From: Streptococcus oralis
Lineage (GTDB): Bacteria > Bacillota > Bacilli > Lactobacillales > Streptococcaceae
DNA: 64,000 nucleotides
NCBI RefSeq assembly: GCF_021497945.1
Contig: NZ_CP046524.1
Coordinates: forward strand, 1,027,501-1,091,500
Direction: 5' to 3'
The notes below the pieces were generated by a model. The model was not told the origin of the DNA. It worked only from the letters and a program-made list of their open reading frames with translations, and made no database searches. This document shows positions 48,096 through 56,910 of this stretch, one piece after another. Numbering within the stretch: position 1 is the first letter of the stretch; the number at the start of each line of letters is the position of its first letter. Made by a program: the position numbers and the translations under genes.

Positions 48096-48386
48096 ATTGT
48101 ATACTCCTTTTTATTTTTCTAGGCCAGTAAAGACTTTTATAGCTAGTAGTTTACCTACAAAAGACTTTCTAGCAGTTTAGTGACAAATTTGATTGAATGA
48201 GATGAAGATCACCTTATCCAAGTCCAGGAAATCAATTTCCTAGAAACAAACTTTCTCCGTGGAAGAGAATATAACAAGTGATTGTTTGTTTGTTACAAAC
48301 ATCATTTGTTGCTCGCAAACATAATATACTCCTATTTTTATAAAAAGTCAACAGTAAATGTTTGTTTTTGTGTTATTTTTTTAAAA
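48096..48386 (-). promoter_or_regulatory. lacABCD promoter and LacR operator region
   Basis: Minus-strand TTGACT (48351-48346), 17-base spacer and TATATT (48328-48323) form the promoter. Just downstream lie two inverted repeats, GTTTGTTACAAAC (48288-48300, perfect) and TTTGTTGCTCGCAAAC (48305-48320). Upstream of -35 is a T/G-rich element (48356-48378) like those at lacR and the gat PTS. These are the likely LacR sites. A leader of about 220 bases follows with no ORF seen. Confidence 0.75.
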
Positions 48387-49283
48387 TTATAAGATTTCGA
48401 TTTCAAAGCCAATCCGTTCTACTTGACCGGGTTCCAAGAGACGAACGTTTTTCTTATCTTCTAAATGATCTCCTTCTTCAAGTGAAGTTGATAAGCCTGA
48501 CCATGGTTCAAAAGCGATGAAAGGTCCTTTATTTAGGGTAGACCAAATAATGAGATTTGAAAACTCTTGGAAGTGAACTTTTAATCCCTTCTCATGCTTA
48601 CGAGAACGAAGGGAAATTGTTCTGGATTGCAACTCATCCAAAGTCACTGCATCAACACTAAACAGATCGTAACTGAGATCCACTTCCTTTTGTGAATCCA
48701 ACCATGGACTTCTATCTTGGAAGTCTAATAGTCCTGTTTCTGGGAAAGGACGGGGAACAGAGCAAGTCTCTTCTTTCTCAAACTCTAAATAGTAATCTTC
48801 ATAAGTTTCGCCTTCTAGCAGAGGACAATTAAATCCTGGATGACCACCAATAAAGTAAGGCATGACCTTGCTAGTTTCTTTATTGAAGACTTTGTATTGA
48901 GTACGAACAGTCTTGCCAGTAACTTCATAAGTGATTTCAAGGCGGAAATGATAAGGATAGTTTTGATAAGTATTCTCATCATCTTCGATAGCAAAGGTTA
49001 CACTGTTTTCTGTTTGATCAACTAAGTCAAATTCTTTTTTACGGACCAAACCGTGACGAGGAATGTTTCCTTTCGTCTCCGTTCCATCTGCATGACTGTA
49101 GAAGGCTGTATCTTCTCTTAAAGAGCCGCAGATTGGAAAAAGTACTGGGGCTTGTCCACTCCAGTAAGTGGCATCTCCTTGCCACAAATACTCAATGCCT
49201 TCTCGGTCCTTGATTGACGACAAGGCGCCACCTAAGATTTTAAACTGGACCGTTAACTGGTCTGATTTTACTTCAATTACCAT
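48387..49283 (-). CDS. lacX: aldose 1-epimerase family protein LacX
   Basis: LacX-type proteins are galactose-mutarotase-fold enzymes that act on sugar phosphates or free sugars. The start is the ATG at 49283 (MVIEVKSDQLTVQFKILGGA), with TTGGAGA upstream. Typical features are DATYWSGQAPVLFPICGSL, PRHGLVRKKEF and the His/Glu segment FIGGHPGFNCPLLEGE. Its exact substrate is not established. It lies between the gat PTS and lacABCD, separated from both by a terminator and a promoter. Confidence 0.88.
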   Translation of the reverse strand: MVIEVKSDQLTVQFKILGGALSSIKDREGIEYLWQGDATYWSGQAPVLFPICGSLREDTAFYSHADGTETKGNIPRHGLVRKKEFDLVDQTENSVTFAIEDDENTYQNYPYHFRLEITYEVTGKTVRTQYKVFNKETSKVMPYFIGGHPGFNCPLLEGETYEDYYLEFEKEETCSVPRPFPETGLLDFQDRSPWLDSQKEVDLSYDLFSVDAVTLDELQSRTISLRSRKHEKGLKVHFQEFSNLIIWSTLNKGPFIAFEPWSGLSTSLEEGDHLEDKKNVRLLEPGQVERIGFEIEIL

Positions 49284-49316
49284 TATATTCTCCAACTATT
49301 TTTAGATTTTTATATA

Positions 49317-49364
49317 AAAAACTAGGTTGTCACTCCCAATGTCGGAAATTGACAACCTAGTTTT
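49317..49364 (-). terminator. terminator after the galactitol-type PTS IIC gene
   Basis: AAAACTAGGTTGTCA / TGACAACCTAGTTTT is a 15-base stem followed by TT-rich sequence on the minus strand. Some transcripts may read through into lacX, which has no strong promoter of its own. Confidence 0.85.
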
Positions 49365-49390
49365 CACAATTTACATTTTATAGGAGCGAA

Positions 49391-50866
49391 TTATTTAGCA
49401 TTTGCTGCGTATTCTTCGTTACGTTTGATCATTTGTTTTCTATACCAAGCAAAGATACCTACATAGAATACAAGGAAGGCTGCTGCACCAAGGATTGCTT
49501 TAATATCACCTGTTGTAGCATTACCGATTGCCCAACCAAATAGTTTTTCGATTGGTCCTTCAAGAGTTGAGTGAGTGATCAATTGAGTTTGGCTCACACC
49601 TTCTGGGAAGGCACCTACACCTTTAGCAAGTTCAGTTGCAAATGGAGCGATAAGAGTACCTGAAAGAAGGAAGAGTGGCAACAAGAGTGTTCCGAAGATA
49701 ATCATACGGAGCAATTTACCACGTGTAACAACCAAGAGAGCTGGAGTTACACCCATAGCGATGATACCTGCAAGTGGCAAGATACCATTTCCGACATTTG
49801 AAAGAAGCACTGCTTCAATCAACATGATTGGAGCAAGTACGTTGGCACAAGCCCAGATTTCAGCACGACCAGCGATGAAAGGCCAGTCAAGACCGATATT
49901 AAATTTACGTCCTTGAAGACGTTTAGTAGCAACGTTTGTAATACCTTGTGAAAGTGGTTCTACGGCTGCAATGAACCAAGATCCGATAAGTGAGAAGAGC
50001 TCCAAGCAGACACCGGCAGTCAAACCAAGGCTCAACCAACCTTTAATAACAAGTTCCCAAGACGCCGCTTCTTCTACTCCAGCAACTGGATGTGGAGTTC
50101 CCATCAAACCTATAACGATACCAAGAATGAAACCGATGAAGAATTTAGATCCCCAGAAACCGATTTTTTTGTTCAATTTTGCAGCGTCAAAATCATATTT
50201 ATCAAGACCTGGCAAAACTTTATCAAAGATCTTATCCAAGACCATGATAACTGGGTTCATCATGTAGTTCATATGAGTTGAAGTCATTGGTGACGAACTT
50301 GGTGCGTTAAGAAGGTCGTCGAAAGTTGGTTTCATCAAGTCAGAGTTGATAATCTTCAAAATACCAACAAGTACAACTGCTGCTGTCGCGATGAAGAGTG
50401 AAACCCCTTGGCTTACACCGTTGTTGTCAGCATACCATTTGATCAAAAGACCAGTGATTGACAAGTGCCAGATATCGAAGATATCGACGTCAAGTGTGTC
50501 CGTTTTCTTCATAGCAAGCATCACAACGTTGACAATCAACATTACAAGCAAGAAGTAAAGTGTCCAAGCAGATCCCCAAGTGATTGTAGCAAGTGGTGCC
50601 CAACCAACGTCGGTGATGTTCAATTGGATACCAGTATTTTCAACGAATTTCGCAAGTGAAGCTGAGAAAGCTCCGTTGAGCATACCGATGATGGCACCGA
50701 TACCTGTAAGGGCGATGGCGAGCTTGATACCACCTTCAAGAGCTTTGGAGAATTTAACTCCAAAAAGTAGGGCCAACACTGTCAAAATGATCAGCATGAT
50801 GATAGGGCCACCCATAGCCAAGATAGGTTTAAAGATATCGTTGGCCAGATTGATAATGACATCCAT
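49391..50866 (-). CDS. PTS galactitol-type transporter subunit IIC
   Basis: This 491-residue membrane protein belongs to the GatC family of the ascorbate-galactitol PTS superfamily. About ten to eleven membrane segments are visible, starting with ILAMGGPIIMLIILTVLALL. In lac-positive streptococci this PTS (EII-Gal) is associated with galactose uptake as galactose-6-phosphate, which would feed lacABCD nearby. That assignment is from family and context. IIB and IIA precede it in one operon. Confidence 0.88.
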   Translation of the reverse strand: MDVIINLANDIFKPILAMGGPIIMLIILTVLALLFGVKFSKALEGGIKLAIALTGIGAIIGMLNGAFSASLAKFVENTGIQLNITDVGWAPLATITWGSAWTLYFLLVMLIVNVVMLAMKKTDTLDVDIFDIWHLSITGLLIKWYADNNGVSQGVSLFIATAAVVLVGILKIINSDLMKPTFDDLLNAPSSSPMTSTHMNYMMNPVIMVLDKIFDKVLPGLDKYDFDAAKLNKKIGFWGSKFFIGFILGIVIGLMGTPHPVAGVEEAASWELVIKGWLSLGLTAGVCLELFSLIGSWFIAAVEPLSQGITNVATKRLQGRKFNIGLDWPFIAGRAEIWACANVLAPIMLIEAVLLSNVGNGILPLAGIIAMGVTPALLVVTRGKLLRMIIFGTLLLPLFLLSGTLIAPFATELAKGVGAFPEGVSQTQLITHSTLEGPIEKLFGWAIGNATTGDIKAILGAAAFLVFYVGIFAWYRKQMIKRNEEYAANAK

Positions 50867-50921
50867 AATAGTTCCTCCCGTTTTTCTAAGTTATATGAAT
50901 GTTAACAAGATAAAGATTAAA

Positions 50922-51227
50922 TTAGCTTAGTCCGTGTTCTTTAATAGCTGCTTCAATATTGTCAAATACTGGAGCGCTCATTGCAGGAATACGGAACAAG
51001 ATTGGTCCAGCTTCGATTACTGGAATACCTGGTTCAAAACCAAGATCTGTTGCAGCGATTGGAGTAAAGATATCGTAACCTTTCATAAGGTCTTCGTTCA
51101 CATCTTTAACCATGACTGCATCACAGTGAACGTCATACCCACGGCTTGAAAGTTCTTCTTCTAGAGCACTTTTAATTTGGTGACTTGAGTTAACACCTGC
51201 ACCGCAGGCAGCAAGAATTTTAATCAT
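50922..51227 (-). CDS. PTS galactitol-type transporter subunit IIB
   Basis: The 101-residue cytoplasmic IIB protein has the phosphorylated Cys near the N-terminus (ILAACGAGVNSSHQIKSAL), the P-loop-like motif of GatB proteins. GGAGGAAA lies upstream. It accepts phosphate from the IIA gene just upstream and passes it to the sugar bound by IIC. Confidence 0.9.
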   Translation of the reverse strand: MIKILAACGAGVNSSHQIKSALEEELSSRGYDVHCDAVMVKDVNEDLMKGYDIFTPIAATDLGFEPGIPVIEAGPILFRIPAMSAPVFDNIEAAIKEHGLS

Positions 51228-51264
51228 TAGGATTTCCTCCGATTTAATAATTTTAATGTACGAT

Positions 51265-51741
51265 TTAAGCAGTTGCTTCAGAAATGTAAGTGTAGAGAGC
51301 TTCTGGTTCAGAAATTTTTGCCAGATCTTCTAAGTGACCATTTCCAGTAAAGAAGTCCATCAACTGAGCAAGAATATTGGTTTGACTCGAACTTGAATTG
51401 TTAATGATAAAGAAGAGTAGGGATACTGCTACTTCCCTATCAGGAGCAATCATATTGTGAAAAGTTACCGGTTTTTCTAGTCGAACAACCACCACTTTTT
51501 CAGCTAGATTATGAACAATATCTGTATGAGGAATCGCTACATTTGGCAAATCCTTTCCCAGAAATTCCATATCTAAGCCAGTTGGAAATGACTTTTCACG
51601 CGTGATCAAGGCTTCACGATAAGTTGGAGTTACAATTTCTCGTTCTTCCAACAGGGTTGCTACCTGATCAAAGAGTTGTTCTTGATTATCCGCTTCTAAG
51701 CAAAACACGAGGTCTTTGTCAAAGAAATGATCTAATCCCAT
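51265..51741 (-). CDS. PTS fructose/galactitol-type transporter subunit IIA
   Basis: The 158-residue IIA domain has the active His in LPNVAIPHTDIVHNL and the typical fold of PTS_EIIA_2 (TREKSFPTGLDMEFL). It takes phosphate from HPr His15. It is the first gene of the IIA-IIB-IIC operon and is preceded by a promoter with a perfect cre site and a LacR-like box, so induction should need galactose-derived signal and absence of glucose. Confidence 0.9.
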   Translation of the reverse strand: MGLDHFFDKDLVFCLEADNQEQLFDQVATLLEEREIVTPTYREALITREKSFPTGLDMEFLGKDLPNVAIPHTDIVHNLAEKVVVVRLEKPVTFHNMIAPDREVAVSLLFFIINNSSSSQTNILAQLMDFFTGNGHLEDLAKISEPEALYTYISEATA

Positions 51742-51778
51742 AACATTTTCCCTTCTTTCAATTAACTTTTATGCTATA

Positions 51779-51830
51779 AGTATAACACTATATGAAATCG
51801 TTGTCAATGATTTTTTGTTTTATTTTGTTC
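51779..51830 (-). promoter_or_regulatory. gat-type PTS promoter with cre and LacR-like box
   Basis: Minus-strand TTGACA (51807-51802), 17-base spacer and TATACT (51784-51779) form the promoter. TTGACAACGATTTCAT (51807-51792) fits the CcpA cre consensus at every position and covers the -35. The 19-base T/G element at 51812-51830 is identical to that upstream of lacR. Confidence 0.8.
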
Positions 51831-51905
51831 ATTTTTTTATAAATTGTGTTTTGTTTGATAAATACAATCAATATCAAACACTTCTTCGTTTCAACTACAA
51901 AAAAA

Positions 51906-51922
51906 AGAAGGCTGAGCCTTCT
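51906..51922 (-). terminator. terminator of the lic1 operon
   Basis: AGAAGGCT / AGCCTTCT with a short loop followed by a T-run on the minus strand lies 14 bases after the licC stop. Confidence 0.85.
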
Positions 51923-51935
51923 AATTTTGGATTGG

Positions 51936-52625
51936 TTATTTAATAGAAGATAAAATCTCTTCTAGTTTTTGATAGTCTTTGACACTATCGATTTCATAGA
52001 TGCTATTACCTTCTAATTCTTCTACATATACATCTAGTTCTTTAATATTATCTTTAACCATATTGTCCCAGTAGAGATCCACAAATTCTCCACTTTCATA
52101 AGCTTTGTCAATAAAGCCAACAATCTTCTCAGCAGTTGGTGCATCCCAGAATGATACACCACTCAAAATACGGCCTGCCTTACTGTCAACAATGATATCT
52201 TGAACCTTATAGTCATCACCATAAACCAAGAACCATTCGTTTGTACAGTCTTCACGATAAACGCTAAAATAGGTAGAACGTTTAAGATCGTTTCGAAACA
52301 TATTTTTGAAAAGATAGTTATCTGCATCGATGACGTAGCTGTTAGCCAAATCTTCTTTTACTAGATAAAGTGAGTAGAAGTTATTGTAATCAGCATACTT
52401 GTCGTTAAAGACTAAACGAACACCATATTTTTCTTTTAAGTAGTCAAATTGTTCTTTGAGATAGCCGACAACAATGATAATCTCATCAATTCCACGCTCT
52501 TTCAAAAATTCAATTTGGTATTCTACCAAAGGTTTTTGGTTGACCTTAACCAAGGCTTTAGGGGTATTTTCAGTCATAGGGCGCAGACGAGTTCCCAACC
52601 CCGCTGCCAAGATAATTGCTTTCAC
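51936..52625 (-). CDS. licC: CTP:phosphocholine cytidylyltransferase
   Basis: LicC makes CDP-choline from phosphocholine and CTP for decoration of teichoic acids. The 229-residue nucleotidyltransferase has the signature LAAGLGTRLRPMTENTPKAL and the metal-binding Asp in YVIDADNYLF. The choline-binding aromatic residues probably lie in the DLYWDNMVKD region. It is the last gene of lic1. Confidence 0.95.
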   Translation of the reverse strand: MKAIILAAGLGTRLRPMTENTPKALVKVNQKPLVEYQIEFLKERGIDEIIIVVGYLKEQFDYLKEKYGVRLVFNDKYADYNNFYSLYLVKEDLANSYVIDADNYLFKNMFRNDLKRSTYFSVYREDCTNEWFLVYGDDYKVQDIIVDSKAGRILSGVSFWDAPTAEKIVGFIDKAYESGEFVDLYWDNMVKDNIKELDVYVEELEGNSIYEIDSVKDYQKLEEILSSIK

Positions 52626-52636
52626 GCTATTCTCCT

Positions 52637-53515
52637 TTATTCTTTAATAATAATATAAACACCAGCCATAACAACAAGCGATGTAATAATGGTCACCATA
52701 TCGAGTGGTGTACCTAAAAGCATTGCTGAGAACAATACTGTCCATACGACATAGCTTACGTTCAATCCAGTTGCTTTTGCAGGTTGTAAACGGTTGATAG
52801 CAATATAGTAGGCTAAGTATGAAATCATATTACATGCCGCAAAGACAATCAAGAGGCCGAGTAATTGCCCATCCGCCACTTCTGCAAATGAATGGTGAGA
52901 AAAGAGCACAATCACTAGATAGGACAAGAATGAGGTCACTTGTCGGATTAACAAGGCTTCAATTTCACTTAAATCACTTTCCATAGCATAGGAGCTGAGA
53001 ACACTCTCACTTCCCCAAGCGATGGCACAAACTAATGCACAAAGAATTCCGATATAAAAAGAATTAACCTGCTCAACTTTGTAAGTCTGGGCAATTATGC
53101 CAGCGATAATCAACAAAATACCAAACACAGTATTCTTAGATACCTTGTGTTTCAAAATGAAAAATGCTAGTAAAACAGAAACTGCTGGATAGATAGCTGA
53201 TACTGAAGATGCAAGAGAACTTCCGATATACTTAACCGCATAAAGATTGGCCTGCATGCCAATGGGACCAGCTAGCAAGGCTCCGATAATAACACTGACA
53301 TTTCGGATATTTAGAAAAATCGAGAGTCGAACTTTTCCTTCTTTTACCAAAAGAAAAGCTAACAAGATAAAGATACTCAAGAAATCATGAGCAGCCGCCA
53401 CCACAAAGGGAGAAAGATTTGTAAAAATCGAAAAGATATAAGAACTAATTGTCAGACCTAGCCCCCAGAAGATTCCTGAGAGCAGACCAAAAGAAACACC
53501 ATTTTTATTCTTCAT
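52637..53515 (-). CDS. licB: choline transporter LicB (DMT/EamA family)
   Basis: LicB imports choline. The start is the ATG at 53515 (MKNKNGVSFGLLSGIFWGLG), with GGAGG inside the end of licA. The 292-residue protein has ten predicted membrane segments as two EamA repeats, with landmarks SASVSAIYPAVSVLLAFFIL and GSESVLSSYAM. It sits between licA and licC, so uptake, phosphorylation and CTP activation are encoded in order. Confidence 0.93.
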   Translation of the reverse strand: MKNKNGVSFGLLSGIFWGLGLTISSYIFSIFTNLSPFVVAAAHDFLSIFILLAFLLVKEGKVRLSIFLNIRNVSVIIGALLAGPIGMQANLYAVKYIGSSLASSVSAIYPAVSVLLAFFILKHKVSKNTVFGILLIIAGIIAQTYKVEQVNSFYIGILCALVCAIAWGSESVLSSYAMESDLSEIEALLIRQVTSFLSYLVIVLFSHHSFAEVADGQLLGLLIVFAACNMISYLAYYIAINRLQPAKATGLNVSYVVWTVLFSAMLLGTPLDMVTIITSLVVMAGVYIIIKE

Positions 53516-53516
53516 C

Positions 53517-54374
53517 CTAACCTCCATAATAGGTCAAACCGTCAACAGCTCTTTGGTAGCGACTCACACCATAATCTCCAAAGTCAGCGCCTTGATCTTC
53601 TTTGTACACTGTCCACAAACTCCAGATAGTATCTTGCAAAATTTTATAGATTCGAATCTTTTCACGAGATACTGGAGTTTTGTCATTCTCATAGTAGGTT
53701 AGAAAATCTTCTTCTTCCTGATTTGTAAATTCAGACTCCAAAAAGAGAGCTGCCAAATCCCACATTGGATCATTCATAGAAGAGTATTCCCAGTCGATCA
53801 AATACATGCGTCCTTGGGGTGACTCGATAAAGTTTTCTGGTACCAAGTCGATATGACAAGACTTTCTGTCAACACCCAAATCAGCCAACCTTTTCTCTAG
53901 TGAAAATACATCTTTTCTTACAGCTTCATAATTGGCGTAAGGGATATTTCCCTCAATCAAGGCTTCATATTTTTTGATTTCCTCAAAAGGAGCAAACTCT
54001 CCTCTTAGCTCTTTTCCTGAAGAGTGAATGGTTTGTAAAATTGGTGCAATCTTTTCAAACTTGGTCTTGATTGATGTTGAATCAAGAGTTACTGCTGATT
54101 CGATGTACTCATTTACCTTAATCCCAGACTCAATATCAAAGAGATAATTTTCGACATCTAGATTCAAATCTTTCAACAATTCAAGATTGTATTTTTCATC
54201 TTGACGATTGATGAGCTTTTCAGTCCCTTTTCCGAAAAATTTAACGATATAGGGTTTGGAGGTTGTTTTAACCAAATAATTCTGATTGGTCATACCGCCT
54301 AGCTGTTCAACACTAAGGACTTCCTCTTCATCCGATAGCAAAGAAGAAATTTTTTCTCTGATGAGTTTCTCCAC
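53517..54374 (-). CDS. licA: choline kinase
   Basis: LicA phosphorylates choline with ATP. The gene uses a GTG start at 54374 with GGAGG 5 bases upstream. The 285-residue protein has the phosphotransferase motif HIDLVPENF (catalytic Asp and metal Asn) and the metal-binding Asp in YLIDWEYSSMNDPMWDLA. In mitis-group bacteria, repeats in lic genes can cause phase variation, but no tetranucleotide repeat is present here. Confidence 0.95.
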   Translation of the reverse strand: MEKLIREKISSLLSDEEEVLSVEQLGGMTNQNYLVKTTSKPYIVKFFGKGTEKLINRQDEKYNLELLKDLNLDVENYLFDIESGIKVNEYIESAVTLDSTSIKTKFEKIAPILQTIHSSGKELRGEFAPFEEIKKYEALIEGNIPYANYEAVRKDVFSLEKRLADLGVDRKSCHIDLVPENFIESPQGRMYLIDWEYSSMNDPMWDLAALFLESEFTNQEEEDFLTYYENDKTPVSREKIRIYKILQDTIWSLWTVYKEDQGADFGDYGVSRYQRAVDGLTYYGG

Positions 54375-54390
54375 AATTAACCTCCATCTT

Positions 54391-55410
54391 CTAAACTTCC
54401 CACTTAAATACTGTTTTAAAAGCAGTATTTAGGTCGGTGGCAAAGACACGGTGAATGTCCTTGATTTCTCTCACTGGTTCTTCGATATAAAGGATATTCT
54501 TCAGACGATTAGCAAACTTTTTGACTTCCATCATTTGAATGGCCTTCTCAAAATCGACGCGTCCTGAGCGAGACGATCCCACTAATAACAATCCTTTTTC
54601 CAAAGCATCTCGTGTATTGATATTAACCTTGTATTCGCTCACTCCCATCATGAGAATCGTTCCCTGTGGACGAATATAGCGAATCAAGTCATTGATAGCT
54701 GGGCCTGTTCCATCGCCACCACAACATTCAAATCCATGATCAAAGGTCAGATCCTCGGGAATATTATCCGTGATGTAGCACTCTTTTGCAAAAGAGAAAA
54801 GCTCCAATTTTTCCCAATGACGGCCAATCACGATAATCTCTGCTTCTGGCAAGGTGTAATTGATAATATTGGCAACCACAAAGGCCAAACTACCATCTCC
54901 GATAACAGCAATGCGCTCTCGCTTGCTGTGAGCAAGATTCAAGAAACGATCCATAGCATGCATACCCACACTCACAAACTCGGTAATGGCAGCAACTGTG
55001 TCCTCAATGGAATTATAAGACACGACACGATCTTTTGGAAGAGAGACAAATTCTCGCATAAAGCCATCATAACCACTAGATAGGAAGTGGGTCCCTATCA
55101 TGTAGTTTTCGTAGAACTCCTTGTCACTCTGCATAGGCGGTTGATTAGGAATCATAACTACCTTTTGACCGACTTCATAAGTCCCGGTTGGATCTGAAAT
55201 AACAGTTCCACAAGACTCGTGAATCATAGCCATAGGAAGCTTTTTAGCCAATATCTTTGGATCGCGTTTCCCTTGATAGTAACGTTGATCCGCATGACAA
55301 ACCGCCATAAAATTTGGACGGATAAGGATATGATTCTCTTGATCAATGTCCTCTTCTTGGTATTTTACATTGATAAACTTTGGTTTGGTCAGTTGATAAA
55401 TTTGATTAAT
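54391..55410 (-). CDS. tarJ: ribulose-5-phosphate reductase TarJ
   Basis: TarJ reduces ribulose-5-phosphate to ribitol-5-phosphate with NADPH. The start is the ATG at 55410 (MINQIYQLTKPKFINV), 7 bases after tarI. The 339-residue medium-chain dehydrogenase-like protein shows zinc-ligand region MAVCHADQRYYQG, AMIHESCGTVI and the nucleotide loop AVIGDGSLAFVVANI. TarI uses its product in the next step. Confidence 0.93.
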   Translation of the reverse strand: MNQIYQLTKPKFINVKYQEEDIDQENHILIRPNFMAVCHADQRYYQGKRDPKILAKKLPMAMIHESCGTVISDPTGTYEVGQKVVMIPNQPPMQSDKEFYENYMIGTHFLSSGYDGFMREFVSLPKDRVVSYNSIEDTVAAITEFVSVGMHAMDRFLNLAHSKRERIAVIGDGSLAFVVANIINYTLPEAEIIVIGRHWEKLELFSFAKECYITDNIPEDLTFDHGFECCGGDGTGPAINDLIRYIRPQGTILMMGVSEYKVNINTRDALEKGLLLVGSSRSGRVDFEKAIQMMEVKKFANRLKNILYIEEPVREIKDIHRVFATDLNTAFKTVFKWEV

Positions 55411-55417
55411 CATAGCC

Positions 55418-56125
55418 TTAGTCTTTCTCAATCATACTTTTCGCGATTTTCAAGTCTGTTACAGTTGTGATTTTAAGGTTTGAGTATTCGCCTTTAGCTA
55501 GGGCAACGTCTTTCCCTTTGATAACAAAAATCTTACATGCATCCGTCAGGATTTCCTTTTCTTGATCAGATAGGGAACCATACAAATCCATGAAATCCTT
55601 GCAGCGGAAGGTTTGAGGTGTTTGACCCTGATAGAGGTGAGCACGATTTGGAATATCCGTGATAAATTGGCCATTAGTGCTTTCAACAATGGTATCAACC
55701 GCTTCTACTACTGTGTCAACTGCATCATGATCTTGAGCGAGCTTGATATTGTCCTGAATCATGCGAAGTGTGATAAAGGGACGAACAGAGTCGTGGGTAA
55801 TCACGATATCTTCTGGAGTGATTGGACGATAGGCATTAATGGCTTCTATAATCTTCTCGATACTGGTATTGCGATCAGCCCCACCTTTGGTAATGATGAT
55901 GCGATCCTTGTGGAGAGAAAGATACTTGTCAACTAGGTCCTCAGCGTGTGACACCCAGTCTCCATGAACTCCAACTACAATTTTTTCAATACTTGGTTCC
56001 AAAACAAATTTTTCGATTGTGTGGATCAAAATAGGTCGATCACCCAACTCCAAGAATTGTTTTGGTAAATTACTGATTCCCATGCGTGTGCCAGTTCCTC
56101 CGGCTAGGATTCCTGCATAGATCAT
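55418..56125 (-). CDS. tarI: ribitol-5-phosphate cytidylyltransferase TarI
   Basis: TarI makes CDP-ribitol for teichoic-acid chains. The 235-residue IspD-like nucleotidyltransferase has the signature ILAGGTGTRMGISNLPKQFL, the metal-binding Asp in VITHDSVRPFI and the product-site LYQGQTPQTFR. It is the first gene of lic1 and its leader holds a CiaR-controlled promoter. Confidence 0.95.
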   Translation of the reverse strand: MIYAGILAGGTGTRMGISNLPKQFLELGDRPILIHTIEKFVLEPSIEKIVVGVHGDWVSHAEDLVDKYLSLHKDRIIITKGGADRNTSIEKIIEAINAYRPITPEDIVITHDSVRPFITLRMIQDNIKLAQDHDAVDTVVEAVDTIVESTNGQFITDIPNRAHLYQGQTPQTFRCKDFMDLYGSLSDQEKEILTDACKIFVIKGKDVALAKGEYSNLKITTVTDLKIAKSMIEKD

Positions 56126-56311
56126 TTATATTCTCCTTTAGTTTATTCTAAAAAACTCATTACTATCTATTATATCACAATCTGCCTCCATCATGAAGAA
56201 AAGACAGAGCGTCATTTAGTCTAATCAACACACCATTTAAGGTAAAAAGTGAACAATGTGTTACTAATTCTGGAAAGATCATAATAAATTAAGAAATAAA
56301 ATTAGGTTATC

Positions 56312-56348
56312 CTCTATATTATCCGTTCAACGTTCGGTTAATATAGAG
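56312..56348 (-). repeat. inverted repeat at the predicted lic1 5' end
   Basis: CTCTATATTA(T/A)CCG arms of 14 bases flank a 9-base loop (one mismatch). On the minus strand it begins within about 10 bases of the predicted start from the CiaR promoter and has no T-run, so it is a 5' stem-loop rather than a terminator. Confidence 0.7.
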
Positions 56349-56354
56349 TTCTTT

Positions 56355-56387
56355 AGAATATAATAGAAACCTTAAAGAAAACTTAAA
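56355..56387 (-). promoter_or_regulatory. CiaR box and -10 of lic1
   Basis: TTTAAG-ttttc-TTTAAG (56387-56371) is a perfect CiaR direct repeat. TATTCT lies 10 bases downstream and TATATT 8 bases downstream, the position of -10 elements in CiaR-activated promoters. Confidence 0.85.
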
Positions 56388-56564
56388 TGAAATTATTTGT
56401 TTAGCAAAGAATACTAGGTGTGCTTAGTAAATTTCTTAAAAGTTGTTTGAGGGACTCATTATAAAAGCTCATATATCTCATGAATTAAACAAATAATAGA
56501 CTTTTGAACCTAAAATTGATAAAATAAAAAAGAAAAAAATAGAAAAAGGAAATTGTAAACCGCC

Positions 56565-56864
56565 ATGATGAACATGCAAAACATGATGCGCCAAGCACAA
56601 AAACTTCAAAAACAAATGGAACAAAGTCAAGCAGAACTCGCTGCTATGCAATTTGTTGGAAAATCTGCTCAAGATCTTGTCCAAGCGACCTTAACTGGAG
56701 ATAAGAAAGTTGTTAGCATTGACTTCAGTCCAGCAGTTGTAGATCCAGAAGACCTAGAAACCTTGTCTGATATGACCGTTCAAGCCATCAACGCTGCTCT
56801 TGAACAAATTGATGAAACGACTAAGAAGAAACTAGGAGCTTTCGCTGGAAAATTACCATTCTAA
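56565..56864 (+). CDS. YbaB/EbfC family nucleoid-associated protein
   Basis: This 99-residue protein belongs to the YbaB/EbfC DNA-binding family. Features are the Met/Gln-rich N-terminal helix ([19 protein letters not shown]), a central beta-sheet ([17 protein letters not shown]) and the helix [20 protein letters not shown]. The family binds DNA as a dimer with a tweezer shape. In other bacteria it often follows dnaX or recR, but here it stands alone, divergent from lic1. The Met-rich start leaves the exact initiation codon uncertain. Confidence 0.9.
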   Translation: MMNMQNMMRQAQKLQKQMEQSQAELAAMQFVGKSAQDLVQATLTGDKKVVSIDFSPAVVDPEDLETLSDMTVQAINAALEQIDETTKKKLGAFAGKLPF

Positions 56865-56874
56865 TCACCTATAG

Positions 56875-56906
56875 AAAAAGGAGGAAGGTTCACTTCTCCT
56901 TTTTTC
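56875..56906. terminator. bidirectional terminator after ybaB
   Basis: AAAAAGGAGAAG-like / CTTCTCCTTTTT stem lies between convergent ybaB and the glycerophosphodiesterase gene. Confidence 0.75.
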
Positions 56907-56910
56907 TCTG

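Larger units (their letters stand above)
56126..56564. promoter_or_regulatory. lic1/ybaB divergent intergenic region
   Basis: These 439 bases hold no gene. Minus-strand landmarks are a CiaR box (56371-56387) with a -10 near 56355-56362, a long hairpin (56312-56348), and a second -10 TATAAT at 56174-56169 with a poor -35, close to tarI. On the plus strand an AT-rich GATAAAAT near 56518 may serve ybaB. Two lic1 promoters, one CiaR-dependent, agree with reports for pneumococcus (from memory). Confidence 0.65.

Noticed and set aside
54374..54391. Tetranucleotide repeats for lic phase variation, as in Haemophilus licA
   Set aside because: No tandem tetranucleotide run is present at the start of licA or elsewhere in lic1.
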